DNA of 43,462 nt from Alphaproteobacteria bacterium. Lineage in GTDB: Bacteria; Pseudomonadota; Alphaproteobacteria; TMED109. Made by a program: the position numbers and the translations under genes. A model generated the notes under the pieces. It searched no databases and was not told where the DNA came from. It saw only the letters and a program-made list of their open reading frames with translations. Shown piece by piece: positions 8,593-17,059 of this stretch. The stretch covers positions 1 to 43,462 of the forward strand of contig JAJDZX010000028.1 in NCBI GenBank assembly GCA_022824395.1, read 5' to 3'. The stretch's first letter is position 1, and each line of letters opens with the position of its first letter.

Positions 8593-8685
8593 GCCCGGCC
8601 CGGACTTGAACCTGTATTGGCGGGACCCCATCTGGTAAGCTAGAAGTGGTTTAGTACCTGTCGGTTCAGGCAATAGGACACGATC

Positions 8686-9024
8686 ATGCAGAAGCCGCTG
8701 AACGTGCGGGCGGAGTTCGGGCTCGGCCAGGTGGTCCGGCACCGGATTTATCCTTTTCGCGGCGTCGTCTTCGACGTGGACCCGGAATTCAACAATACTG
8801 AGGAGTGGTATCAGCAGATTCCGGAAGATCTCCGTCCCCGCAAGGATCAGCCGTTCTACCATCTGTTCGCGGAGAGCGAAGACGGGCCCTACATCGCCTA
8901 CGTCAGCCAGCAGAATCTGCTGCCGGACACGAGCAGGCAGCCGTGCCTGCATCCGCAGATTCCGCGACTGTTCGACGGCCCCGAGAAGGGCCGCTACACC
9001 CTCAAGCCCGAGAACGTGAACTGA
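8686..9024 (+). CDS. hspQ: Heat shock protein HspQ
   Basis: HspQ (YccV) family, 112 residues, the usual length. In enterobacteria it binds hemimethylated DNA and acts as a specificity factor for the Lon protease. Recognised by FGLGQVVRHRIYPFRGVVFDVDPEF near the N-terminus in two adjoining blocks, HLFAESEDGPYIAYVSQQNL in the middle, and the closing HPQIPRLFD. It appears monocistronic, with 93 bases to the preceding gene. No heat-shock promoter was identified by eye. Confidence 0.92.
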   Translation: MQKPLNVRAEFGLGQVVRHRIYPFRGVVFDVDPEFNNTEEWYQQIPEDLRPRKDQPFYHLFAESEDGPYIAYVSQQNLLPDTSRQPCLHPQIPRLFDGPEKGRYTLKPENVN

Positions 9025-9522
9025 AGCGCCGGGGGCCAGGCCCTCGAAGCGCCTGATCGCGATCCGCTGCAGCCTTCCTCGCGCGATCGACCGGCCTCCG
9101 GTGCGCGACGATCGGACGGAAGTGGTCCGCTTGCCGACTTCGTAGGGACTGCGCCTTTCGACGGACGATCACTGTCCCCGGCCAGGGCATCGGCCGAACG
9201 AGTCCGGTGCACCTGCGAAGCGCGCGCGTGATTCGGGACATTCGCCGGCGGTGGCGCCGGTCTGGCGCCGCCAGGGAGTCTGGCGCTGCTCACGGAAGAC
9301 CGTGATGTGCCGACAGCCCGTCCGAACCCGGGTCCGGCAAGGCCGCATCGTGGACTTCGGCGCGCAAAATCGCTAAGTCGGGATCAGCGGGCTAGGATTG
9401 CGGACAAGACAGTAGAACCCGATCGAGGGAAGCAGTTCCCGTCACAGGAGGCGGCAGCCGCTGGATTTGCGCCGACAATTCCGAGGAAACCAGATTGCAT
9501 GCAGGGATAGGAGGCGTGTTCG
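9025..9522. other. Gene-free interval between hspQ and the response regulator
   Basis: About 500 bases of GC-rich sequence without a recognisable gene. Open frames crossing it lack any family pattern and have no convincing ribosome-binding site. A GC-rich imperfect inverted repeat (GGCGGTGGCGCC facing GGCGCCGCC, near 9245-9275) may end hspQ-side transcription. The promoter of the two-component operon should lie near its right end. Nothing else is seen. Confidence 0.5.
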
Positions 9523-10209
9523 ATGCACATTCTCGTCGTAGAAGACGACACGGTGGCGGCGGAATTCCTGATGAAAGGCCTCTCTGAGCTCGGCCATGTT
9601 GTAGACCACGCCGCCGACGGATTGACCGGTCTGGACCGGGCGCTCGACACGCGGCCCGACGCCCTGATCGTCGACTGCATGTTGCCCGAACTAGACGGCC
9701 TCACCATGGTCCGGCAGCTCCGCGCCAAGGAGATCGACACGCCCGTGCTCTTTCTGTCGGCCTTGCGGGAAGTGGATCATCGCGTGCGCGGCCTGGAGGC
9801 GGGGGGTGACGACTACGTGGTGAAGCCGTACGCCTTCGCCGAGGTCCGGGCCCGCCTCGACGCCCTGGTGCGCCGGCAGGCTTCGAAAGTGACCGCCTCC
9901 ACGCTGCAGTTGGCGGATCTCGAGTTGGACCGCCTGAAGCGTACGGTCGCTCGTGCCGGCAAACCGATCGAACTGCAGCCGCGAGAGTTCCGGATGCTCG
10001 AGTTCCTGCTGGAGAACGCCGGCCAGGTCGTCACGCGGACCATGCTCCTGGAAAAGGTCTGGGGCTACCACTTCGAACCCAAGACGCGCGTCATTGATGT
10101 CCACATGAGTCGCCTGCGCGCGAAGATCGACCGTGGCTTCCCCGAACCGCTCCTGCACACCATCCGGGGGGCCGGCTACTCGCTCCGCACGTCCAGTCCG
10201 GCCCGCTGA
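9523..10209 (+). CDS. OmpR/PhoB-family response regulator
   Basis: DNA-binding response regulator of 228 residues. The receiver domain (1-115) has the acidic pocket E7-D8-D9, phospho-acceptor D51 in LIVDCMLPELDG, the signalling S79 and K101 in VVKPYAF. The winged-helix Trans_reg_C domain (about 128-224) shows LQPREFRMLEFLLENAG, YHFEPKTRVIDVHMSRLRAKID and TIRGAGYSLR. It is phosphorylated by the kinase encoded next: its stop TGA shares one base with the kinase ATG (TGATG at 10207-10211), so the two are translationally coupled. The pattern is that of alphaproteobacterial heavy-metal or envelope-type regulators; the signal cannot be inferred. Confidence 0.92.
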   Translation: MHILVVEDDTVAAEFLMKGLSELGHVVDHAADGLTGLDRALDTRPDALIVDCMLPELDGLTMVRQLRAKEIDTPVLFLSALREVDHRVRGLEAGGDDYVVKPYAFAEVRARLDALVRRQASKVTASTLQLADLELDRLKRTVARAGKPIELQPREFRMLEFLLENAGQVVTRTMLLEKVWGYHFEPKTRVIDVHMSRLRAKIDRGFPEPLLHTIRGAGYSLRTSSPAR

Positions 10210-11642
10210 TGGCCGGAGCGGCACCACCGTTGGCGCGGTTCTCGGTGCTGCGCACTTCGGCGGTCCAACTCACGTTGCTCTACCTGGTGCTGGTGGCCAT
10301 CACGGGCTCCGCGCTGCTTACGCTGGTCCACACCATGTCCGTTGGCCTGCTGAACCGCGAAACGGACGATAGCATCCAGCGCGAGCTGCAGTTTCTGTCC
10401 GCCCAGTTCCGTCGCAGCGGGCCAAGAACGCTCCGCCATCTCGTTGAGGACCGCAGTTACGGGCAGACGACCAGCCTCTACCTGCTCTCGTTTGCGGGTC
10501 AACCGGCGTTGACCACTGGTAACCTGGACTCATGGCCGACCGACCCCACCGATCCTCAAGGATGGGTCAATTTCAACTACTCGCTTCCGGAGCGGGGCGG
10601 GCTGCTTGAGACCCGAGCGGCGCGAGCGCAGATCGTGCGGCTCCGGCCAGGACTGCAGATCCTGGTCGGGCGGGACATTCAGGGATTGCGCATGATCGAA
10701 GGCCGGTTTACCGAGTCCTTCCTGTGGGCGGGCGGCATCGTCCTGGTCCTCGGCTTTGCCGGCGGCGCGCTCATCGCCCGCCAGTCCTTGCTGCGGGTCA
10801 ACCGGATCAATTCCGCCGCCCGCAACGTCCTGGAAGGCGATCTGACACAACGCCTCCCGGAACGGGGATCCGGCGATGAGCTCGACCGGCTGGCAGGCAC
10901 GTTCAACACCATGATGGAACGGATCGAGGGGCTGGTAAAGAACCTTCGGGATGTCACTGACAACATCGCGCATGATCTCCGCACTCCCCTGCACCGCCTC
11001 CGGAGCGGGCTTGAGGCCGCGCTGCTTGACGCCCACGACTCAGCCAAGCAGCAGGATGCCCTGGACCGGGCCATTGCCGAGGCGGACCAGCTGATCGAGA
11101 CCTTCAATGGTTTGCTCGAGATCGCGCAACTCGAGAGCGGGGTCAAGCCAAAGTTCGAGCCGGTCGACATGGCTCGCCTCGTGCGGGAGCTGGTGGAGAT
11201 CTACGAACCCGTGGCCGACGACTCGGAACTTGCGGTCTTCGTCCACTTGGAGGAGATACCGTGCGTCTGCTTTGGTCACCGTACCCTGCTTGCGCAAAGT
11301 CTGGCGAATTTGCTGGACAACGCCATCAAGTACAGCTCACCCGGCGGCAGCATCCGCGTCGCGGTCCGCGCGACCCCGGGCGGTGACAACGAGTTCATCA
11401 TCGCGGACGACGGGCCCGGCATCCCGGAATCGGAGCGCCAGCGGGTTCTCGACCGCTTTGTCCGCCTCAGTTCGAGCCGGGACCTGCCGGGCAGCGGGCT
11501 GGGGCTATCCCTGGTCGCTGCAGTCGTCCGCCTTCACGACGGAGCCTTGAGCTTGGAAGACAACAGTCCAGGTCTGCGGATCAGGATCCGATTGCCGGGC
11601 GCCCGGCCCGAGAGCCAGCCGGCTCGCCAACCGTCCGCGTAG
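10209..11642 (+). CDS. Sensor histidine kinase (HAMP, HisKA, HATPase_c)
   Basis: Membrane sensor kinase, 477 residues, partner of the preceding regulator. A first transmembrane helix (about 19-43) and a second (about 171-190) bound a periplasmic sensor loop of about 125 residues with no recognised domain. HAMP follows (about 190-243), then the dimerisation helix with phospho-acceptor H255 in NIAHDLRTPLHRLRS. The ATPase domain has the N box LANLLDNAIKYSSPGG, G1 DDGPGIP and G2 GSGLGLSL. All boxes are intact. Overlap TGATG with the upstream gene indicates an operon. The tRNA-Thr gene starts 61 bases after the stop. Confidence 0.93.
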   Translation: MAGAAPPLARFSVLRTSAVQLTLLYLVLVAITGSALLTLVHTMSVGLLNRETDDSIQRELQFLSAQFRRSGPRTLRHLVEDRSYGQTTSLYLLSFAGQPALTTGNLDSWPTDPTDPQGWVNFNYSLPERGGLLETRAARAQIVRLRPGLQILVGRDIQGLRMIEGRFTESFLWAGGIVLVLGFAGGALIARQSLLRVNRINSAARNVLEGDLTQRLPERGSGDELDRLAGTFNTMMERIEGLVKNLRDVTDNIAHDLRTPLHRLRSGLEAALLDAHDSAKQQDALDRAIAEADQLIETFNGLLEIAQLESGVKPKFEPVDMARLVRELVEIYEPVADDSELAVFVHLEEIPCVCFGHRTLLAQSLANLLDNAIKYSSPGGSIRVAVRATPGGDNEFIIADDGPGIPESERQRVLDRFVRLSSSRDLPGSGLGLSLVAAVVRLHDGALSLEDNSPGLRIRIRLPGARPESQPARQPSA

Positions 11643-11703
11643 CCACGCCTCGCCCCCGGCCGGCCGGCCGGACGTGCTAGGGTAGATTTCCGCATCCGTC
11701 ATC

Positions 11704-11779
11704 GCCGACGTAGCTCAGACGGTAGAGCAACGCATTCGTAATGCGTGGGTCGGGGGTTCAAGTCCCTCCGTCGGCACCA
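11704..11779 (+). tRNA. tRNA-Thr (anticodon CGU)
   Basis: The sequence folds into a complete cloverleaf. The acceptor stem is GCCGACG (11704-11710) with CGTCGGC (11769-11775). The D stem is GCTC/GAGC, the anticodon stem ACGCA/TGCGT encloses the loop TTCGTAA with anticodon CGT at 11737-11739, and the T arm is GGGGG-TTCAAGT-CCCTC. Discriminator A and an encoded CCA end the gene at 11779. It reads ACG threonine codons. It lies at the left border of the ebo/PQQ region; tRNA 3' ends are common integration sites, but no second copy of this end was found in the window. Confidence 0.96.
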
Positions 11780-12417
11780 TGTCCCGTACGACCCGGTGCG
11801 GTATCAGAGACCATCTTCCAGCCTTCCAGGCACGAACGCCATTGCGATGCGCAGCAGCGACCAATTTCCGTCGTTTCCCGGGAACGGTCCCCCTCGATGC
11901 ACCGGTCGCGGAAGACGCTCGACACCCCTATCGTCGTGCGTCCAGGCGGTGACGGAGACCTCACGACACGAACCTTGCGGCGGGGAAGGAAAGAAGGTGC
12001 CGCCCGCGCGTCGGTGTGTCGGCAAACCTGCGCCAGGGGCATGGCGCAACGGCGTGATTCGGACTGGACCGAACTGTGACCGGCGCTGGCGGCGGGTACA
12101 CTTCCTCGCCAATGCCCACGAAACAGGAGCGCGAGCTGCTGTTGTGGATCTTGCGCATCTCCGTAGCAGACCAGTCGTCGTGGCCCTCATCGAATACTGG
12201 CTTGCCGGGCTAGACCCGAAACCGTTCGTCCGACACCCGCCGGCAGCTCACCCACCCGTCGTCACCGCCCGCGAAATGTGCCAAAAACCTCGGAACCTTC
12301 ATCCAGGCTGATGTTGGAGTGGCTCGTATCTCCTCCTTTCAACATCTTAAGTGACACGTTCGTCGTGTAGAATGGCACGTCGTGCGGGCTGCGATCACGG
12401 TGGATTGGCGAGGAACT
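11780..12417. other. Gene-free interval between tRNA-Thr and the first cytochrome c gene
   Basis: About 640 bases without a recognisable gene. One open frame begins inside the tRNA and has no family pattern. A 33-codon frame starting at the ATG near 12112 has no support beyond being open. The base composition becomes less GC-rich towards 12300-12400. A possible -10 element, TAGAAT at 12368-12373, lies about 45 bases before the cytochrome start, but no good -35 was seen. The left boundary of the ebo/PQQ block, if it is an island, should lie in this stretch. Confidence 0.45.
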
Positions 12418-12774
12418 ATGGGTCAATTTCGAGTCTTGCGTGCAATCGTTGTCTTCTGGGTCGCGCTAAGTTGGGTGCCCGTCGGTGCAATGGCCGCTGA
12501 GCAGGAACGTGGTGAGGGCTTGTTCGTCAAGCACTGCGCCGGATGCCACGGCCCGAAGGGCCGAGGCGCCGCAAGGACGTTCATGCCACACGTCGATACG
12601 TTGACCAAGAAGGGATACATTGATCTGCTGCCGGACGAATATATGGTTACCGTCATAGCCGAAGGCGGGCCGGTTGTGGGTAAGAGCGGTTACATGCCGG
12701 CTTGGTCCAGCGTCTTGTCGGATCAGGACATCGAAGACATCGTCCTGTTCATTCGCAGCTTACCCCTCTATTAA
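12418..12774 (+). CDS. Secreted monohaem cytochrome c
   Basis: Class I cytochrome c precursor of 118 residues from the ATG at 12418 (AGGA at 12411). A Sec signal peptide (about 1-27, ending VGAMAA) leads to a periplasmic domain with haem-binding C40-A-G-C43-H44 and probable sixth ligand M93 in SGYMPAW. An in-frame GTG at 12382 would add 12 residues before the signal and is less likely. It is followed after 33 bases by a secreted beta-propeller protein with a strong ribosome-binding site, so it probably takes electrons from that protein. A single-haem electron carrier is certain; the partner is inferred. Confidence 0.87.
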   Translation: MGQFRVLRAIVVFWVALSWVPVGAMAAEQERGEGLFVKHCAGCHGPKGRGAARTFMPHVDTLTKKGYIDLLPDEYMVTVIAEGGPVVGKSGYMPAWSSVLSDQDIEDIVLFIRSLPLY

Positions 12775-12807
12775 TTTCGGAATGTCCATCTTTCCTAGGA
12801 GGAAACC

Positions 12808-14451
12808 ATGAGGGCATGGAAAGTTGCGGCGGCCATGGCCGTCGCGTGCCTGTGGGCTGGCAATTCGGTTGCCGACATGCAGGGCACAGGTGAATCTGGC
12901 GGCTGGTCAAAAAGAATTGCCGTGGTCCCGGATCCATCCAAGGTTGTGGTGCCGGACGGTTACGAGGTTGGCGTACTTGTGAGCGGCCTGGACACTCCCT
13001 CGGCAGCAACTGTCGATGGCGAAGGCAACATCTGGGTGGCGATTTCGGGGCCGCTGTTCGGCGGACTAGACGAAATCGACCCGCCGCACGTCAAGGTCTT
13101 CGACCCGGAAGGCAACCTTCTGAGGGAAGTCGGCAAGGGCGTGTTCACGACCGTCATGAACGAGATCGGCTACTGCGCCGAGAACGACACCGTCTACATT
13201 CCGGAGTACGGCGAGAAGATCTTCTCGATCCAGGGTGTCGACGGCGAACTGCAGGTCGTAGTCAAGGATCTCATGATCGGAGACCACCGGAACGGCGGCG
13301 TGACCTGCAAGGACGGTTACCTCTACTTCGCGCTCGGCCTGCCGAGCAACACCGGATTCTCCGATCCCGACAATCACGGTTGGGTTGACATCCCGAACGA
13401 CCCCTACTGGGTGAAGCACGACACGGAAGGCTACGGCACCACGCCGCGTGACGCGCCGTGCCGCGACATCGTCCACACGGGCCTCAACGTCCGTTCGAGC
13501 GACGGCCGGATGACGGGCGCCTGGTTGCCTGCCGGCATGCCGGCCGAGCCCGGCATGGTGATCAAAGCCAAGACGCCTTGCCACGGCTCCGTGATCCGCG
13601 TGAAGTTCTCCGATCAGGGCGAGGACGGCATCTTCCCGCACGAGAAGATGGAGAACTACGCGTGGGGCTTCCGCAACCAGTCGGGCATCGAGTTCGGACC
13701 GGCCGGCACGAAGTGGGAAAACGCGCTCGCGGTCAGTGACAACGGCGCCAACGACCTCGGCAACCGCCGCATCGCCAACGGCGCGGAGAAGCTCTGGATC
13801 GTCACCGAGATGGGCCAGGACGCCGGGTTCCCGGACAAGGAGGGCATGAACTTCGTGTCCAACAAGCGGTTCGGCTGGGCCAACTACAACGGCTCCGTCG
13901 TCCATCGCCCGTACCCGAACCTCTACATCGGTGACAAGCCGTACATTCCGCCGGTGCACCCCTATCGCTTCCAGCACCACGTGGAAGGGAACCGGGGGGT
14001 GCCGCTGATCGCTGCCAACCACAACCCGGACGGCTACATCAACCCGGTCCTTGAATGGGATTCGAACAACCCGATCGACGGCGTCGCGTGGAGCGCGAGC
14101 GACTTCGGTGCGGACAACGACCTGTTCGGCGCAGTCTACGGGATCCTCGACACGGGCCCCGAAAGCCTGATCCCGACGTGGCCGGCAATCCTGCAGGTCG
14201 AGTTCCTTGATCCCACGGGCATCAAATGGAGCTACTTCGCGCAGAACATCGAACCCGGCCCGAATGCCTACCAGAAGGAAGAGAACCGGGGCGGACTCGA
14301 GCGGCCCAACGATGTCGTCTTCTCGAACGACGGGAAGACCATGTACGTCACCGACTACGGCGAGGTCCACGTCGACTTCGAGATGCCCTCCCCGTTCTAC
14401 ACGGTGAAGGGTTCCGGCGTGATCTGGACCATCACTTACACGGGCGGCTAA
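12808..14451 (+). CDS. Secreted beta-propeller protein, PQQ sugar dehydrogenase-like
   Basis: A 547-residue exported protein (signal peptide about 1-22, ending SVADM). Repeated blades are visible, such as LDTPSAATVDGEGNIWVAIS (about 61-80), ENYAWGFRNQSGIEFGP (about 279-295) and LERPNDVVFSNDGKTMYVTDYG near the C-terminus in two parts. The WGFRNQSG element resembles the Arg-Asn-Pro active-site strand of PQQ-dependent glucose/sorbosone dehydrogenases, but the order of blades differs from the three shorter paralogues downstream, so it may belong to a distant branch or to an SMP-30-like lactonase group. AGGAGGAAACC precedes the ATG. It pairs with the cytochrome c gene upstream and is closed by a strong terminator at 14476. 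Confidence 0.72.
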   Translation: MRAWKVAAAMAVACLWAGNSVADMQGTGESGGWSKRIAVVPDPSKVVVPDGYEVGVLVSGLDTPSAATVDGEGNIWVAISGPLFGGLDEIDPPHVKVFDPEGNLLREVGKGVFTTVMNEIGYCAENDTVYIPEYGEKIFSIQGVDGELQVVVKDLMIGDHRNGGVTCKDGYLYFALGLPSNTGFSDPDNHGWVDIPNDPYWVKHDTEGYGTTPRDAPCRDIVHTGLNVRSSDGRMTGAWLPAGMPAEPGMVIKAKTPCHGSVIRVKFSDQGEDGIFPHEKMENYAWGFRNQSGIEFGPAGTKWENALAVSDNGANDLGNRRIANGAEKLWIVTEMGQDAGFPDKEGMNFVSNKRFGWANYNGSVVHRPYPNLYIGDKPYIPPVHPYRFQHHVEGNRGVPLIAANHNPDGYINPVLEWDSNNPIDGVAWSASDFGADNDLFGAVYGILDTGPESLIPTWPAILQVEFLDPTGIKWSYFAQNIEPGPNAYQKEENRGGLERPNDVVFSNDGKTMYVTDYGEVHVDFEMPSPFYTVKGSGVIWTITYTGG

Positions 14452-14475
14452 TGCCTTCGCGTGATTGATTGCCTT

Positions 14476-14508
14476 GGGGGCAGCCCGCAGCGGCTGCCCC
14501 CTTTTTTT
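14476..14508 (+). terminator. Rho-independent terminator
   Basis: Perfect 10-bp stem GGGGGCAGCC (14476-14485) with GGCTGCCCCC (14492-14501), a 6-base loop and seven T residues at 14502-14508. It ends the cytochrome c/beta-propeller operon, 24 bases after the stop codon. Confidence 0.93.
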
Positions 14509-14556
14509 GCGCCAACAGAAACGACGGCCGGAATGGCGGCGGCCTCGACGTCGCTC

Positions 14557-15942
14557 CTAGGGCCCGAAGACGTGGTCAAGCACGAGCTGCTTGAAGCCCG
14601 TGGCCTCGACGGTCTCTCCCGCCAGAAGGTCCGGTCGGGAACTGATGACCAGCGGTCCGTCGGCCGGGTCTTCGGTCAGGCGGCCGTGTGAGCCCCTGAC
14701 CCGTGCCGTTTCCTGGAGGGATACGACTTCCAGCAAGGACCGCATGCCGAGCTTCTGCCGCATGACGTGGGCGCCCACCTTCAGCATTGGCCAGCTGATG
14801 CGGCCATCGATGAACAGTTCTACCGGGTCGTACCCGGGCTTCCGGTGGATGTCGACCGTGCGGGCGAAGTCCGGTGCCCGTTCGTCGTCCAGCCAGTAGT
14901 AGTAACTGAACCAGCGGTCGCTCTGCGCGATCGCAATCAGTTCGCCGGATCGCGGGTGATCCAGTCCATGTTCCCGCTTTCCCTCGGCGTCGAGCACCTG
15001 CTCGACCCCCTCGAGACCCGACACCACGTCGCTTACCTCGTTGACCAAGGCGCCGTCCTGCACATAGACGTGCGCGTACTGGTGATCGGCGACCGCGAAG
15101 GCTTTTGACTCCCCCGCATCCAGAAGCTCGCGGCCGTTTTCCACGCGCAGAGCAAGGAACCCTGCCTCGCGCAGTGCGCGGTTGATGTGGACGGCGTCGC
15201 TCACCCTGGTAATTCCATACTCCGACACGACGATGACGTCGCGTCCCTGTCGCTCGGCCGCTGCCATCAACTCGCCGCACACGGCATCGACTTCCTGGAG
15301 GTCTTGCTGCAGCCGAGGGTGGGCCAGATCGGGGCCCAGGCGCTGCAGGTTGTAATCGAGGTGCGGGAGGTAACAGAGCGCCAGCGTGGGATCGCGGGTC
15401 TCCATGACGTGCATGGTCGCCCGGGCGATCCACTCGCTCGACGTGATGTCGGTCGCCGGCCCCCAGAACTTGAAGAGCGGAAACATCCCCAGCTTGGCGT
15501 TGAGCTCGTCACGCAGCGACGACGGGTAGGCGTAGTGGTCCGGGATCTTCCGGCCGTCTGCGGGGTACTGGGGCCGGGGCGTGGCGCCCCAGTCGGCCGA
15601 CGCACACATGTTGTACCACCAGAACATCTTGGCGCAGGTAAAGTCGGGGCTCTTCGCCTTGGCCGCCTGCCAGATCTTTTCCCCTCCGACCAGGCGATTT
15701 GATTGACGCCATAGCCACACTTCGGACAAATCGCGGAAGTACCAGCCATTTGCAACGGCTCCGTGTCCGGCCGGCGTAAGTCCGGTCGCCAGGGTCGCCT
15801 GAACTGTGCAGGTGACCGCTGGTGTTACCGTTTTGAGGGGCCGCATGGCGCCCTGCCGCACGAAGTTTCGGAGATTCGGTGTGTTTTCGCCAATTAGATT
15901 TGGTGACAAACCGACCACCAAGATCACCAAGGCTGGTCTCAT
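14557..15942 (-). CDS. eboF: EboF-like alkaline phosphatase-superfamily protein
   Basis: A 461-residue member of the type I phosphodiesterase/nucleotide pyrophosphatase branch of the alkaline phosphatase superfamily. Sequence blocks NGWYFRD (65-71), WRQSNRLVGGEKIW (78-91), FWWYNM (107-112), RPQYPADGRK (123-132) and YLPHLDYNLQRLGP (191-204) match the form that accompanies ebo genes. The nucleophile position is T44 in PAVTCTVQATLATG, and H194/D196 are probable metal ligands. The first metal motif, normally an Asp-Gly pair, reads LVVGLSPN (8-15): its Asp is missing, so metal binding may be unusual. There is no clear cleavable signal peptide. It is divergent from eboA across 190 bp. The substrate is unknown. 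Confidence 0.82.
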   Translation of the reverse strand: MRPALVILVVGLSPNLIGENTPNLRNFVRQGAMRPLKTVTPAVTCTVQATLATGLTPAGHGAVANGWYFRDLSEVWLWRQSNRLVGGEKIWQAAKAKSPDFTCAKMFWWYNMCASADWGATPRPQYPADGRKIPDHYAYPSSLRDELNAKLGMFPLFKFWGPATDITSSEWIARATMHVMETRDPTLALCYLPHLDYNLQRLGPDLAHPRLQQDLQEVDAVCGELMAAAERQGRDVIVVSEYGITRVSDAVHINRALREAGFLALRVENGRELLDAGESKAFAVADHQYAHVYVQDGALVNEVSDVVSGLEGVEQVLDAEGKREHGLDHPRSGELIAIAQSDRWFSYYYWLDDERAPDFARTVDIHRKPGYDPVELFIDGRISWPMLKVGAHVMRQKLGMRSLLEVVSLQETARVRGSHGRLTEDPADGPLVISSRPDLLAGETVEATGFKQLVLDHVFGP

Positions 15943-16132
15943 CGTGTTGTCCTATCATTTCAGTTGGAAGCAGTGAGATGGCTGATGGACCCGTCGCGGC
16001 AGGATTGTAACGGGGAAAGTGCGGCCGGACTCCTGACCAAGGGCCGGGCCGTTTCCCCGTGTTCGAGGATCGGGTACATTCGCGTCTGGTCGGTGATCGA
16101 CGGGCGCCCACGGTCCCCCAAGGTGCAGGGAA

Positions 16133-16993
16133 ATGAACCCGAATACCCTGATCCAGAGCTGGCTTGACCGCCAGTTGCCGGAGTCTGCGGGCCAGTGGCT
16201 GACAGAACAGCTGGCCAGAAGCAGGTCCGAACCTTCCCGGTCGAACATCCAGATCCTCCTAGGCTTGGCGCCGCGCAAGCTGGGACGGGAAGACCTGATG
16301 CTGCGGCCGTCAGACCATGCAGCCGCAGATCGGGCCAGACATGGATGGGATCCCACGGGCTGGACGGTGGATCAGGCGGCACGAATCGTGGGACTCGCTG
16401 AACACGCCGTAACCTGCAACGATTTCCCACAGTTCTTCACATATCTGTGCCGATCTGCTGATGTGCAGGAAGCAATCGCCCTCTATCAGGGGCTGCCGCT
16501 GTATCCGCAGCCCGACCAGCTGGAGCCGCAGGCTGGAGAGGGCCTTCGGACCAACCTGCGCTCAGTGTTCGAGGCGGTCGCGCACCGCAGCCCCTATCCC
16601 CGTGAGCAATTCGACGACAACCGTTGGAACCAGATGGTTCTCAAGGCCCTGTTCATCGACAGCGAGCTTGCACCAATCCAAGGACTTGACCAGCGGGCGA
16701 ATCCAGAGCTTGCGCGGATACTCTGCGACTACGCGCACGAACGGTGGGCAGCGGGGCGGCCGATCTCGCCTGAACTTTGGCGCTGCGTTGGCCCTTACGC
16801 CGATGACAATGCCCTGGCAGATTTCGAGCGCCTGATCGACACCGGCACGGACACCGAACGTCGGGCGGCAGCTCTTGCATTATCTTCCAATCCTGACGCG
16901 CGAGTCCAACCACTCAAGGCAAGAGTGCGCGAGCATGTGCTGGCCGTCGAAGCGGGCACACTGAGTTGGCGGAGCCTCGCCGGCACGGGTTGA
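16133..16993 (+). CDS. eboA: EboA domain protein
   Basis: A 286-residue soluble, helix-rich protein of the EboA family, whose biochemical role is not known. The N-terminal LIQSWLDRQLP, the middle PQFFTYLCRSADVQEAIALYQGLPLYP block (about 99-125, in two parts) and DDNRWNQMVLKALFID (about 161-176) are recognisable. The later LRRRAAALAL-like stretch (about 241-251, ERRAAALALSSNP) resembles a HEAT-type repeat. The ATG at 16133 has AGGG 3 bases upstream. It is the first gene of a two-gene operon with eboB (66-bp gap) and diverges from eboF, which fits the grouping of these genes in other bacteria and cyanobacteria. No signal peptide. Confidence 0.82.
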   Translation: MNPNTLIQSWLDRQLPESAGQWLTEQLARSRSEPSRSNIQILLGLAPRKLGREDLMLRPSDHAAADRARHGWDPTGWTVDQAARIVGLAEHAVTCNDFPQFFTYLCRSADVQEAIALYQGLPLYPQPDQLEPQAGEGLRTNLRSVFEAVAHRSPYPREQFDDNRWNQMVLKALFIDSELAPIQGLDQRANPELARILCDYAHERWAAGRPISPELWRCVGPYADDNALADFERLIDTGTDTERRAAALALSSNPDARVQPLKARVREHVLAVEAGTLSWRSLAGTG

Positions 16994-17059
16994 CTGTGCG
17001 TCTCGGACCGTGGCAACTCAATCGAAAACTACCCTCGGATCACCAAGTGGAGAAAGACA

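Noticed and set aside
6220..8952. 910-codon minus-strand frame
   Set aside because: Crosses two real genes on the other strand and one on its own; low-complexity composition typical of high-GC shadow frames.
11745..12311. Open frame starting inside the tRNA-Thr gene
   Set aside because: Its start lies in the tRNA and the product has no resemblance to any family.
13066..14370. 434-codon minus frame across the beta-propeller gene
   Set aside because: Val- and Asp-rich antisense shadow; the plus-strand protein has clear propeller motifs, signal peptide and ribosome-binding site.
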